Origin: Rhipidocladum racemiflorum
Taxonomy: Eukaryota > Streptophyta > Magnoliopsida > Poales > Poaceae
Length of the DNA stretch: 64,000 nt
NCBI GenBank assembly: GCA_036346355.1
Contig: CM070572.1
Span: 46,599,944-46,663,943 of the forward strand
Reading direction: 5' to 3'
A model generated the notes under the pieces. That model was not told the origin of the DNA and did not search any database. It saw only the letters and a program-made list of their open reading frames with translations. This document shows, piece by piece, positions 32,307 through 43,934 of this stretch (its first letter is position 1; each line of letters begins with the position of its first letter). The translations under genes and the position numbers were made by a program.

Positions 32307-34117
32307 TGTGAAATCATGTGCTGAAAAATTGGCTTAATGATGATTTTGGCATTGCTAAGTAGTTGTGCTTATAACATGTGTGGTGCATGTGCATGTGTTG
32401 TTTCGGTTGATTATTTGATATGCTTGTGATAGCATGGTAATGGTTTTGCTTGATGCAATGCGCTCGTGTGAGTGGTTGCATGGATTGATCTTGAGTCAAG
32501 TCGTGGACTTGTGCTCGTACACGGTTGTGTGTTTGTTCATGTGCAGGTGTTGCTTGAGGTCGAACGTGGTCGGTGACGGGACCGGAACTAGGTTCATGGA
32601 GGAACTGAGGTTCGGGACTAGGTTCAGGGAGGAATCGAGGTCTTGGTGGTCGAGGATGTCATGCGAGGCGTTCGGACTAGAGAACGGTGCACATGGTTGC
32701 TAGTTAGTCACGTGAGTATGGCAGGTGACCATGCGCGTGCAAAGGGTTAGTCACGTGTGTATGGCAGGTGGCCATGAGCGTGCAAAGTGTTAGTCACGTG
32801 AGTATGGCAGGTGGGCCGTACGCGTGCAGTTGTATTCGTTTTGAGGTAGTTTGCATGTATTGGACCATGTTGGGCCAAGTGGATATGCATGCGAACTCTT
32901 CTAGGGTTTTCTTATAAATAGGGGGAGGTGTCCCCTGTTTATTGCGCTGGGGATTAGGGTTGTACTCTTTTGTTTTGGAGTACTGTAATCAGACTAGACA
33001 AAAAGAAATAAAGAAGAACAGCGCTTAAGCCAAAGAAAAACAGAAAAGCAATTCACGGCGGTGCGCGTACGTTTGCTTGTTCGCCCATCCTACGCGCGTC
33101 CGTCGGCTTTGCCTCCCCGGTTACATCGTGCGCTCAAAGGCAGTGCACAGAGCAACGCAACACAAAAGAAGAACACACGGCAAGATTCGTCGGATTGCTG
33201 TTCTGACCGAGGATGGTCTAGGCGTGCGGCAAGAAGTGCATACGAGAAGAGGAGAAATAACGGCGCATTGCCTCGGCGGCTCAGAGCTTTATTGGCGTCA
33301 GGAAGAGGGCGACGGCAGGAAAAATTCTTGGTGCTGTTCATGTACACGCAAAGGACGGGCACACGGTGAACGCTCTGTACGAGCTCGTCGGCAAAGACCA
33401 AGTTGTGCGTCTCAGGAGGCAAGGCACTTCACGTGAGAAATTTTCCAATGAAGGTCACGTGCATGCATGAAAAAGATAAGTTTTTCGTTCTCCTTGTTTG
33501 ATTAGCGTAAATCAAGAATCAATATTCTATTACTTGGGTCGTGATTGCTGTTGTGCTACTGGAATAGAAGAGGATCAATTTGTTAGATGCTTGGCTATTT
33601 GGTTGCTTTACTTGCACGTACAGGAAGAACATCATATCTACAGTATACTGGATTTTGAAAGATTGGGCAGCACATGAATTAACTTAGGGTTGCTATTTGA
33701 TCGATTCCAAACCTTCCTAAGGTATCAAGTTATTGATCTACAAAGTTTGTTTGGTTAATTCCTTGTAGATTTTGTTTAATCACGAAATTAGGGTTTAATC
33801 TATTTTCGGTTTTATTGAGATAGTCAACTTGCAAAGCTTATAATTTTTGATCCGTAGATCCGTTTGAGTCGATTCTTGTTGAGTTAGTTTCTAAATTGAA
33901 TCTAGTTTCTACAGTAAAAATTTCACATCAATTGGACGGTTGGATCGCTGGGAATTCATGATTTAGTGAACATCTCTTAATCTGTTTTTGCGTTAAACCG
34001 AAGCAATTTTTTATTCCGAATTGGGGTGAATTTTTAGTAGATCAAAATTTTGATTTTAGCTTCCGCGCAATCATTCACCCCCCTCTGATTGCTATATTAG
34101 TATATATCGATCCTACA
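32307..34117 (+). mobile_element. 5' LTR of SIRE element A
   Basis: 1,811 bp, TGTGAAATCATG to CGATCCTACA. The open frames at 33061-33436 are repeated exactly in the 3' LTR and have no domain, so they are not called as genes. It contains three TTAGTCACGTG-type repeats at about 32703, 32746 and 32790. Confidence 0.95.
32913..32920 (+). promoter_or_regulatory. TATA box, SIRE A 5' LTR
   Basis: TATAAATA followed by GGGGGAGGTGTCCCC. This is the probable element promoter. Confidence 0.7.
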
Positions 34118-34119
34118 AG

Positions 34120-34131
34120 TGGTATCAGAGC
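34120..34131 (+). promoter_or_regulatory. Primer-binding site (tRNA-iMet), SIRE A
   Basis: TGGTATCAGAGC, two bases after the LTR end. It is a perfect match to the usual plant primer site. Confidence 0.95.
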
Positions 34132-34176
34132 AAGGTTTTTCTAATTAATCTTAACCGATGATTAGAAACCGTAGCG

Positions 34177-36368
34177 ATGGATAGGTATTCGACAAAACCT
34201 TGTGTTTTCGATGGTGTTGATTTTCAGTTTTGGAAAGCAAAGATGGAGGCGTTCATTCAGGCGCAGGGCTTCGCAATTTGGGAGAAGGTTTACAAGCCGT
34301 ACGAAGTCCCTGGGAACGACAACGTCAACGACGCAAATCGCGCACATGTTGAAGCAAATAGCAAGGCGCGCAACTTGATCATCCAAGGTTTGGGACGCAG
34401 CGATTTTGATCGAGTGATTCATCTTCGATCCGCATATGAGGTATGGAAATCTCTTTGTGATTACCATGAGGGTTCTAACACTGTCAAAGAGGTTCGCCAA
34501 GATATTTACAAAAAGGAATACATACGTTTTGAGATGAAACCTAGTGAATCTGTAGATGATTTCTTTGCACGTTTCAATAAAATTCTTAGCAATCTACGTC
34601 TTTGTTGGAGTTAGCTACACTGATGCTGAAAATGCTCGACAATTGCTTAGTGCTTTGGACATGTCGGTGTGGGAGATGAAAGTAACATCTATACAAGAAT
34701 CTACTACCATGAGCACACTCACATTAGATGTTCTTTACTCTAAACTGAAGACTCATGAGTTGGATGTTTTTGCTAGGAAGAATGGACATAAATCAATTGC
34801 TTTATCCTCTCAAACTAGCATGTCTCCTAACAATACTTCTTCAAGTTTTGCTTTGTCTTTCTTATCTTCACTAACCGATGAACAGTTGAGCAATTCCGGA
34901 AGAAGAATTGTCACTACTCTCTTCTCGCTTTAACAAAGCTTTGCAGAATGTGAGAATGAAGAAGAGAGGTGGTGGTGGTCCTCCAAGATGCTATGAGTGT
35001 GGTGACCTCAACCATATTCGCACACATTGTCCTAAACTTGCAGGTAAAGCATCATGGGAGGAGAAGGACAACAGAAAAGAGAAGAAAAAGTTTCCTTCAT
35101 TTGATAGAAAGAAAAAGAGCTTCATCAATCGCAAGGTGGTTCACCGAGTCCTTTCCGCTCTTGAACAAGTCAATTTGAGCGATGTGGATTCGGAGAGCAG
35201 CGAGGACGATGCAACTCCAAGCAAGCATGAGTTGACGGGATTGTGTCTCATGGCCAAAAGCAGCGACAGCTTCATGGAGGACAGCAACGACAGCGACTTC
35301 AATGAGGTAGATCCTTCTTATGATGAATTAGCCAATGCTGTTGCCCGTCTTGGAAAATTGCTTGACAAACGTGATAGAAAAATTAAGAAACATGATATTC
35401 TTGTGGAGTCATTGAATGCTGAAATTACTAGACTTAAGACTTTGATTCCTGATGATGATACTTGCAAATCATGTGACTTAATTTACAATGAGCTCACCTT
35501 GCTTAGGAAAGAACATGCTCTTCTGTTACATCTAAATGATAAAAATGAGAAACATGTTAAAAATGCTAGCTGTTCCACTGATGAATTGCATGGTTCAACT
35601 TCTTGTTCTAAATGCTCAACTCTTGAATTGAAGTTAAAAGATGCAAATGCTAGGGTTTCTCAAATAACTGATAATCTGCTCACACATGAGGTTCTTTCAT
35701 GCTCTACTTGTCGTAAGCAAAAAGGGAAGGTTGATATTCCTTGCAATAATTGTTTAACTCTTGCTAAGAAAGTTGATTACTTGCAAAGTTCTTTGGAACG
35801 ATTCACTAATGGCAAGAAAAAGCTAAACATGATTTTGGATCAATCAAAAGTCAGCACTCATAATAAAGGTTTAGGTTTTGATTCTTATGCTCATCATAAA
35901 TCACATGTTCCCACTGTTGTTAAAGCACTTGAAGGAGGAAAATTTGAAATTGACAATGAGCCTAAGAAAACTGTCTTTAAGTCTGCTGGAGTGCTATCTT
36001 CTACTATGATGAATGCAAATGTTGCTTCTACTTCTAAAGCTAAACATCATGTTAAGTACACTTGCACTCATTGTGGTAGAGATGGACATTTAGTAGATTT
36101 TTGCTTTAGACTAGCCAAACAACAAAAGAAAGAAAAAGCTAAGGCTAGGTCTAATTTCAGACAGGCTTGCTTTGTTTCTCATTATGTGCCTAGGGTGATG
36201 CAAACACCTTTTGTTGCTAAGAACACGAGAAAAAACAAATCTGTTTTTGTGCATAAGAATTCTCGTGTTGTGCCTACTGTTGTGCGTCGTGTGTCTCAGT
36301 ACTGGATTCCTAAACATCTTATTTCTAACCCCAGTATCGAGACCTCGACACTTTCTGCTTCTATGTAG
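34177..36368 (+). pseudogene. SIRE A gag (two frameshifts)
   Basis: Copia gag, starting with ATG at 34177 (MDRYSTKPCVFDGVDFQFWK). It is read through three frames: 34177 to about 34600, then to about 34905, then open to 36368. The first shift follows ILSNLR. The second falls at GRR where the related copy reads EEDLALLSSR. Features are the UBN2-type capsid region (ARNLIIQGLG, EVWKSLCDYHEG, DDFFARFNKILSN), two CX2CX4HX4C knuckles (CYECGDLNHIRTHC near 35000 and CTHCGRDGHLVDFC near 36070), and a long cysteine-containing linker with coiled-coil character between them. A second element (54173 onward) carries a close relative. Full-length capsid protein is not possible from this copy without recoding. 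Confidence 0.88.
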
Positions 36369-37028
36369 GCTTCTCAAGCGAGAAAGGAGAACATATGATT
36401 AGTAAATTTCGGATGCTCACGTCACATGTTCGATGATAAGATTTGGTTCTCCTTCACTCGTGCATCTCGTGCTGAAAGTGTTATTTTTGAATATGCTTCG
36501 TCCACCTCTGTTTTTGCAAAAGGCACTAGTCCAAATGGTGCAGGTACAGGTGCATATGTTCAGGGGGAGAGTATCTTTGTCATGAAGATGCTGATGCTGT
36601 TGAGGATGAGATAATTGGAATTTGCTGTGTGCTTGTGTGCTTGTTTTCAAGCTTCCCAACATGCTTCACATCAACAAACCATCAAACGAAATTTTCAGGT
36701 ATCTCTATGGTACTCATGATTTTGGCATTTAGCTTTTTGCTTCTCCATGCTTAGTTTAAGAGCTTTTACTGATGATGACTTTGAAGGAGTATAATTGATA
36801 GAAAAAGTATATTTGGTTCATACCATCTCTTCGGTAATTCTCTTTCTTTGGCATATTGATATCAACTTTCACTTTCTCAGAGATCATGTAGAAAAAGGAA
36901 ATATTGTGCTTCACCTTGTGGATACTGAACACCAATTGGCAGACATCTTCACAAAATCTTTGTCTTCTTCTCGTTTTGCTTTTATTCGGAGAGAACTTGG
37001 GATTGTTCTTCTAAGGGGTTTGTTTTGA
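36369..37028 (+). pseudogene. SIRE A pol remnant (protease stub, RNase H tail)
   Basis: After gag, the protease start is readable (CSRHMFDDKIWFSFTRASRA, with one change in the motif). At about 36522 the sequence jumps from the VFAKGT position to the GAGTGAYVQGE position, which in the related copy lies beyond integrase. A second jump near 36640 leads into the RNase H connection (RASHRQAVKRI-like), then to RNase H's end (INFHFLRDHVEKGNIVLHLV and TEHQLADIFTK) and the stop at 37028. Integrase and reverse transcriptase are absent. Confidence 0.85.
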
Positions 37029-38091
37029 GGGGGAGTTTGTGAAAACTTTGTGATTCTTTGTTTACACTTTCTTCTTTTTTTTAAATGAAAAAAAATTAAA
37101 AAGGGAAAATGAAAATGTTTTGAGCATTATATTTGATACACATATGTGATTTGAAGCCATGTCTATGCTACAAAGTCTTTGTAACTTTATCTTTATGCAT
37201 ATATGATGTAGTTTATGACATGACTATTTAAATGGAATGAAAACTTGAATTAAATCTTGTCTTGGTTGAACTTTCTTGACTATCTTGATCCTGCTCAAAA
37301 AGGTGCTTAATGTGAAAGTTTTCAAAGTTAAAGAGCTAAAAGCTCAAAAAAAAAGTGATTTTTAATAGATGCAAGATCAAGGTTATGCACTGTCGCACTT
37401 CCTCTTTACGAGACTGCTTATCATTGCACTCTGATATGAACTTGGAAGAGGTTGTGTATGACCGAAACCATGAAACCTTAAGCTCATTGCTTGGCATGGT
37501 TGAAAAGTAAGGCTGATGGTGCATATAATTCCTTGTAATTTTATATTTTATTGCAATCAATAAATAAATCAGCTTTTCAAGCACCAAAGAAGTGCACAAA
37601 AATTCAATGTTTTCAGGTTTTGAGATAGTTGAGAAAGGGAGATCATGCCATGCAAAAAATCATTAATAGTACTTGATTTCTAGTTGTGCTTACTCTACAT
37701 TGTTTATGTGTAGATTTGAGGGTGCAAGCACTTTTGATAGCATGACTTGGAGGATGTTACATTTGTGGATAATTTATAATGCTCATTACATAAAAAATGG
37801 CAAAATAAAAACAAACAAAAAGATTTTATTCTCTATTTTGTATTCTTGATGAATCCATTGTCAAAGGGGGAGAATTTTGGGCACATTGCACATTCACACA
37901 CACTTTTTTTTCTTCTTAGGAGTAGATTTTTCTTATTTTCACCTAGGGGGAGTTTTTCACTTTGCATATTTGTCAAAGGGGGAGATTTTGTGTTTTTCAC
38001 TTTGGCTTTTGATTTTAAACTTTTTATTTCAAAAACTTTTCTTGTGAGGTGAATGCCAATGTTCAGTTCTAAGTGGTGTTGCCAATGTTTT
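37029..38091 (+). other. SIRE A 3' non-coding region
   Basis: AT-rich with several GGGGGAG runs (37030, 37865, 37945, 37978). These resemble the polypurine tract and are common in SIRE elements. No gene (an envelope-like frame is not present). Confidence 0.6.
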
Positions 38092-38094
38092 CAT

Positions 38095-38106
38095 CAAGGG
38101 GGAGAT
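38095..38106 (+). promoter_or_regulatory. Polypurine tract, SIRE A
   Basis: AAGGGGGAGAT directly before the 3' LTR start at 38107. Confidence 0.9.
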
Positions 38107-39916
38107 TGTGAAATCATGTGCTGAAAAATTGGCTTAATGATGATTTTGGCATTGCTAAGTAGTTGTGCTTATAACATGTGTGGTGCATGTGCATGTGTTG
38201 TTTCGGTTGATTATTTGATATGCTTGTGATAGCATGGTAATGGTTTTGCTTGATGCAATGCGCTCGTGTGAGTGGTTGCATGGATTGATCTTGAGTCAAG
38301 TCGTGGACTTGTGCTCGTACACGGTTGTGTGTTTGTTCATGTGCAGGTGTTGCTTGAGGTCGAACGTGGTCGGTGACGGGACCGGAACTAGGTTCATGGA
38401 GGAACTGAGGTTCGGGACTAGGTTCAGGGAGGAATCGAGGTCTTGGTGGTCGAGGATGTCATGCGAGGCGTTCGGACTAGAGAACGGTGCACATGGTTGC
38501 TAGTTAGTCACGTGAGTATGGCAGGTGACCATGCGCGTGCAAAGGGTTAGTCACGTGTGTATGGCAGGTGGCCATGAGCGTGCAAAGTGTTAGTCACGTG
38601 AGTATGGCAGGTGGGCCGTACGCGTGCAGTTGTATTCGTTTTGAGGTAGTTTGCATGTATTGGACCATGTTGGGCTAAGTGGATATGCATGCGAACTCTT
38701 CTAGGGTTTTCTTATAAATAGGGGGAGGTGTCCCCTGTTTATTGCGCTGGGGATTAGGGTTGTACTCTTTTGTTTTGGAGTACTGTAATCAGACTAGACA
38801 AAATGAAATAAAGAAGAACAGCGCTTAAGCCAAAGAAAAACAGAAAAGCAATTCACGGCGGTGCGCGTACGTTTGCTTGTTCGCCCATCCTACGCGCGTC
38901 CGTCGGCTTTGCCTCCCCGGTTACATCGTGCGCTCAAAGGCAGTGCACAGAGCAACGCAACACAAAAGAAGAACACACGGCAAGATTCGTCGGATTGCTG
39001 TTCTGACCGAGGATGGTCTAGGCGTGCGGCAAGAAGTGCATACGAGAAGAGGAGAAATAACGGCGCATTGCCTCGGCGGCTCAGAGCTTTATTGGCGTCA
39101 GGAAGAGGGCGACGGCAGGAAAAATTCTTGGTGCTGTTCATGTACACGCAAAGGACGGGCACACGGTGAACGCTCTGTACGAGCTCGTCGGCAAAGACCA
39201 AGTTGTGCGTCTCAGGAGGCAAGGCACTTCACGTGAGAAATTTTCCAATGAAGGTCACGTGCATGCATGAAAAAGATAAGTTTTTCGTTCTCCTTGTTTG
39301 ATTAGCGTAAATCAAGAATCAATATTCTATTACTTGGGTCGTGATTGCTGTTGTGCTACTGGAATAGAAGAGGATCAATTTGTTAGATGCTTGGCTATTT
39401 GGTTGCTTTACTTGCACGTACTGGAAGAACATCATATCTACGATAATCTGATTTTGAAAGATTGGGCAGCACATGAATTAACTTAGGGTTGCTATTTGAT
39501 CGATTCCAAACCTTCCTAAGGTATCAAGTTATTGATCTACAAAGTTTGTTTGGTTAATTCCTTGTAGATTTTGTTTAATCACGAAATTAGGGTTTAATCT
39601 ATTTTCGGTTTTATTGAGACAGTCAACTTGCAAAGCTTATAATTTTTGATCCGTAGATCCATTTGAGTCGATTCTTGTTGGGTTAGTTTCTAAATTGAAT
39701 CTAGTTTCTACAGTAAAAATTTCACATCAATTGGACGGTTGGATCGCTGGGAATTCATGATTTAGTGAACATCTCTTAATCTGTTTTTGCGTTAAACCGA
39801 AGCAATTTTTTATTCCGAATTGGGGTGAATTTTTAGTAGATCAAAATTTTGATTTTAGCTTCCGCGCAATCATTCACCCCCCTCTGATTGCTATATTAGT
39901 ATATATCGATCCTACA
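38107..39916 (+). mobile_element. 3' LTR of SIRE element A
   Basis: 1,810 bp. It is nearly identical to the 5' LTR (differences seen near 38676, 38805, 39421-39452, 39620, 39661 and 39681). TATA box at 38713-38720. It is followed by the GGATA duplication. Confidence 0.95.
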
Positions 39917-39921
39917 GGATA

Positions 39922-41045
39922 CCTTGTCTCTGCATCATGTAACACCTTGCTGACGTAGTAAACTGGCCGCTGGACGCCTTCACGCTCCGTCACCAGTGCC
40001 GCACTCACAACCGCAAGACTGGCCGCCACATATAACAGTAGCGGCTCGCCTGGCTCGGGAGCGACTAGCACCGGAGGGGAGGAGAGGTACTTCTTTAATT
40101 CTTCGAGTGCTTGTTGCGCTTCTGTAGTCCACTCGAAGGAGTTGGTCTTCTTCAATAGCTTGAAAAAGGGGAGACTCTTCTCTCCAAGCCGGGCTATGAA
40201 CCGGCCAAGAGAGGCCAGGCGACCAGCCAGGCACTGGACTTGCTTGAGCCATGTGGGCGGTTGCATGCGCTCGATGGCCGCGATCTTTTCCGGGTTGACC
40301 TCGATTCCACGACTGGAAACGAGGAACCCAAGTAGCTTTCCAGATGACACACCGAACACACACTTCTCAGGATTTAGCTTCAAACAATACTGCCGGAGGT
40401 GGGAGAAAGTCTCCTCTAGATCTTCAACAAGCCCAGCAGTCTTTTTGGTCTTCACTACCTAGTCATCAACATATACTTCAAGATTTCTTCCAATCTGTGA
40501 CCAAAATACAGTGTGCATAGCTCGCTGGTAGGTTGAACCAGCGTTCTTCAACCCAAATGGCATTCAGACATAATAGTACATGCCTAGAGGGGTCACAAAA
40601 GCAGTCTTGTCCTCGTCTTCCCGCGCCATGCTGATCTGGTGGTAGCCGGAGTAGGCGTCTAGGAAGCACAAGACCTCGCACCCTACTGTGGAATCGATGA
40701 CAATGTCTATCCGTGACAGGGGGTATGGGTCCTTGGGGCAGGCTTTGTTGAGGTCGGTGAAGTCGGTGCACATCCGCCACTTCCCGTTCAACTTCTTGAC
40801 GAGCACAGGGTTGGCCAGCCACTCGGGGTAGGCGGCCTCCCGTACAATCCTTGCTTGCAGCAGTTTCTCTACCTCATCCCGAATGGCAACCTGCCGCTCT
40901 GGTGCCTGCCTCCGGACTTTCTGCCGGACTGGGTGCACTCCAGGGAGCGTTGCAAATCGGTGCTCAATCACCTCCCTAGGGACCCCGGTCATCTCAGATG
41001 GTTCCCAGGCGAACACATCTAAGTTAGACCGGAGGAAGGTGATGA
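39922..41045 (-). pseudogene. Gypsy reverse transcriptase and RNase H (N-terminal part)
   Basis: Reverse transcriptase begins near 41016 (VFAWEPSEMTGVP), followed by the fingers and palm with NGKWRMCTDFTDLNKACPKD, FLDAYSGYHQI and the YVDD active site near 40455. It continues into RNase H (FEWTTEAQQALEELKKYL, then ALVTEREGVQRPVYYVSKVL), up to the codons cut by the SIRE insertion at 39916. In-frame stops lie before MPFG (near 40564, a CGA to TGA change) and directly after YVDD (near 40457). The enzyme would copy element RNA into cDNA. This copy cannot be translated through the active site. Confidence 0.9.
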
Positions 41046-42240
41046 GCGCGTCTTCCTATTTGGTGCTGAGGTTGGCACCGATCTTCACGACCTTCCCAGA
41101 ACCGTCCTCGCCCACGGGGACCACCTTCACCTCACCCGAGGGACCAGGTGAGGCGCAGGCCTTGACCGGGGGAGCTCTGGGCAGTCGTCCTCGCCTCGGG
41201 CTGAACAGGTGGTGCTGGCCAGGTCCTGCACCTGCTTATTGAGGCGCAGGGCTTCCAGCCGATCCACCTTCACAATAATCGGGCCCCCAGGCCCAGGGAT
41301 CTTCATCATCATGTAGGCGTAGTGCGTGGCCGCCATAAACTTGACCAGAGCTGGTCGGCCAAGCAAAGCATTGTAGGGGAGATCGAAGTCTGCGATCTCG
41401 AAGTTGATTTTCTTTGTCCAAAAGTTCTCCACACTTCTGAAGGTGACGAGCAGCCGGACTTGTCCCAGGGGCGTCAAGCCTACCCCAGGGGCAACTCCGT
41501 AGAAGAGAGGGGCCGGGCGCAACTCCTCATAAGGAATTTGGAGTGCCTTGAACGCCCCTACAGACATAAGGTTGATGTAGCTCCCTACATCGACAAGCAC
41601 TCGCCCGAGTCTCGCATTCCGGACTGTGGGAGAAACCATGATCGGGAGATGGCCCGGGCCTGAGGTGCTCTCCAGGTGGTCGGCTCGACTGAAGGTGATC
41701 GGCTCCTCCGACCACTTCAGTAGCCTGCTCGCCCCGGGAGTTGGTACGGTGGCGCACACTTCCCTCAACTCTCGCTTGTACTGCGAGTTTGAAGAGTAGG
41801 TGGCGGAGTCACCATGAATGAACGCCACCGTGTGCTCCGCTTGCTGAAAGGCCAGCGGAGCAGGGTCTTCACCCGCATCATCGTGGTCGTCTTTGCAGCG
41901 TTCCTTAAGCCGCTGCTCCACCAGCTTGGACACGACCTGACAATCCGCCAGATCATGCCCGTTGGTCCTGTGGATGGGGCAGTAAGGTCTGCCCCGATCG
42001 TCTTCTCGGCGGGGTGAACGGCGGTCCCCGCGATCGCCGCGTGGGTCTCGACGATCACCCCTCCTATCCCGGCGGTCGCGCTTCTGGGGCTTGGTCTCCG
42101 GCTCAGCGACTAGGATCTCTCCGGCGCCGACCTCTTTGAGCTTCTTCTTCTTCTTGTGATCAGAAGCCTTTGAGGTTCCTGCCTCGCTGTGGCCAGACGG
42201 CCCCGCCGTGCGCTCCTGGGCCTTTGCTGCCCTGGCGCAC
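41046..42240 (-). pseudogene. Gypsy gag C-terminus and retropepsin
   Basis: Downstream of the MITE, gag continues with a lysine- and arginine-rich stretch (RRDRRGDRRDPRGDRGDRR) and a Cys/His motif YCPIHRTNGHDLADC. The protease follows (VSPTVRNARLGRVLVDVGSY near 41590-41630, LLGRPALVKFMA near 41340). The expected D-G/S/T-G active site reads DVGSY here, so the protease triad is altered. The frame from 41933 to 41127 is open. A shift or stop near 41060-41120 separates it from reverse transcriptase. Confidence 0.8.
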
Positions 42241-42586
42241 TTAGGCTGTGTTTGTTTAGGCTTCTGCTTAGGCTTATTTGGCTTTTAGGCCTTCATAAGT
42301 CACAAGCCAAAACAAACAGTAATTTTTCAGCTAACTGGAGAGGAGAAGCTCCAGCCCAATTTGCACTACACGAGAGAAGCAAGGAAAACGATGCTTCTCG
42401 GGCTGGCTGGAGCTTCTGAAAATCCCACTTCCCTGGTACCCTTGCAACTTGATCTTATTTACAAAAAATTGCCATCCCCTTCATCAAGTCTCTTCTAGCT
42501 CCAGCCTCCAGCTCCAGCAGGCCAGCTAGCTTCTTCCAGCTCCAGCAGCTTCTCCTCCAGCACCAGCCTAAACAAACACAGCCTTA
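42241..42586. mobile_element. Tourist/Harbinger-like MITE with TTA target duplication
   Basis: 340-bp element (42244-42583) bounded by TTA on both sides. Terminal inverted repeats are GGCTGTGTTTGTTTAGGCT and its complement AGCCTAAACAAACACAGCC, identical over 19 bp. The interior is rich in AGCTCCAGC and GGCTGGAGCTTC in both directions. TTA duplication and a GGC...GTTTG start are the signs of PIF/Harbinger MITEs. It sits inside the gypsy gag and breaks the frame. No coding capacity. Confidence 0.9.
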
Positions 42587-43842
42587 TGCACAAGGGAGAA
42601 CAGCTCGAAGGTGGTAGAAATGATGCGGGTAGCCATCTTCTCCCGCATCTTTTGATCTTGGACCCCCCTCCGAAAGGCGATAATCACCGATTGCTCGGAA
42701 ATCCGGGGGATCATGTTTCGGCAGTGGCTGAACCGCCGAATGAACTCCCTCAGGGACTCCCCCTTCGTCTGTTCCAGGGCGTGGAGGTCGTCCTCCACAC
42801 CCGGCTGAGTGTAGGAGCCCTGAAAGTTGGCGATAAAGAGGTCGCACAGTCCCTCCCACAAGTGCACGGAGCCTCGTGGGAGGTTCAACAGCCAGGAGCG
42901 GGCAGAGCCCATCAACGATGTCGGGAGATAGTTGGCCATGATCTTTTCAGACCCTCCCACGGCGCGCACCACCGTGGTGTAGATCTGCAGGAACTCCTCC
43001 GAGTTGGTGGTGCCGTCGTACTTCTCGATGGACGCGGGGCGGAACCTCTCCTGCCACGCAGCTTGGCGTAGGTGGAGGGAAAACGCCTGGCATCCAACGT
43101 TGTAGGGGGAGCAGCGTCGCTCGCCCGCCCCTTGGCCCCGAGATGGGGTCGAGGAGTGCGAGTCTACACTCTCCATGGAGTCAGGGAGCGAGGTCTCCCC
43201 CTGACCGCTAGACATCGCATGGCCAACGCGGTGTTGCACGTGCGCACGATGCCCCCTAAGGACATCGCGCAAGTCACCATCGCGTTGGGACCTCCTTTCG
43301 TCTAGGCGGGCCCTCAGATCCCCGTGGCCCCCCGCCGTCTTGGGGGAACCATGAGAAGGAGTGGGAGCATGCGCACGTCCCCCTGTACCCGAGGGGGCTG
43401 CAACCTGTGCACCCTTTCCTTTGTCCCAGCCCTCGCGACCAGGAAGAGCTGTGGCCGGGCGGCTGGAAGCTTGCGCATCTGTCGCGCGCATGTCCTGCCG
43501 CCCGACGCCGGAAGCCCCCGGCTGATTTGCCGCCTCCACCTGCTGGGCGGCATCCACTAGGCGGGCGATATCCCGCAGCCATGGAGCTGCCGGGGTTTCG
43601 CCCCCTAGCGCAACCGGGGGGTGATCGAGGAGCAGCCGGGCCGCCTGAAGATTCCGCGCTGGGGTGTCGTCTCCCATCAGCAGACACCGTCGGATGGGCT
43701 GTCCTCCTTGCGAAGAAGCACCCCGCGTCCCTCCCTGGGCGGATGGACCCGGGAGGTCCGGCGCCCTGGCTGAGCGCCGGGATCGGCTGCGAGCGCTGCT
43801 CTCCTCGTGTAGGTCGTCGTGCTTGGAGCGTGAAGCCGCCAT
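42587..43842 (-). pseudogene. Gypsy gag (capsid region)
   Basis: Gag starts most likely at ATG 43842 (MAASRSKHDDLHEESSARSR). The first 230 residues are low-complexity and charged. The Retrotrans_gag domain follows (RFRPASIEKYDGTTNSEEFL, MGSARSWLLNLPRGSVHLW, ESLREFIRRFSHCRNMIP), ending in FELFSLVHKA at the MITE boundary. The frame is open from 43878 to 42568, over 1.3 kb, so the MITE, not point decay, ends it. The product would form the virus-like particle in the cytoplasm. Confidence 0.88.
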
Positions 43843-43920
43843 GCTGACGGCCGTCAAAGCTTCTTGCAAGCTTCGCAAGAAGGTGGAAGAAGAAAGGGCA
43901 ATACAACCACAGAGCCCCCT

Positions 43921-43933
43921 ACCTAGCGCGCCA
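43921..43933 (-). promoter_or_regulatory. Primer-binding-like site of the gypsy element
   Basis: On the minus strand, TGGCGCGCTAGGT follows one base after the LTR end CGCTGACA. It is one base from the TGGCGCGCCAGGTAGGGG form typical of Tat-type elements. Confidence 0.75.
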
Positions 43934-43934
43934 C

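Larger units (their letters stand above)
32307..39916 (+). mobile_element. SIRE-type copia element A (deleted, non-autonomous)
   Basis: Complete insertion with LTRs 32307-34117 and 38107-39916, target duplication GGATA (32302-32306 and 39917-39921), a primer-binding site and a polypurine tract. It split the gypsy RNase H codons between DAETRYP and the YAVLVAS region. The LTRs differ at only about ten sites over 1.81 kb by eye, so the insertion is recent. The interior holds gag, a protease stub and the end of RNase H. Integrase and nearly all of reverse transcriptase are deleted, so it must rely on proteins from a related copy. Confidence 0.95.

Noticed and set aside
33061..33436. Open frames of about 100-120 residues, repeated at 38861-39236
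   Set aside because: They are identical in the two LTRs of SIRE A, overlap one another on both strands, and have no known domain. They are LTR sequence.
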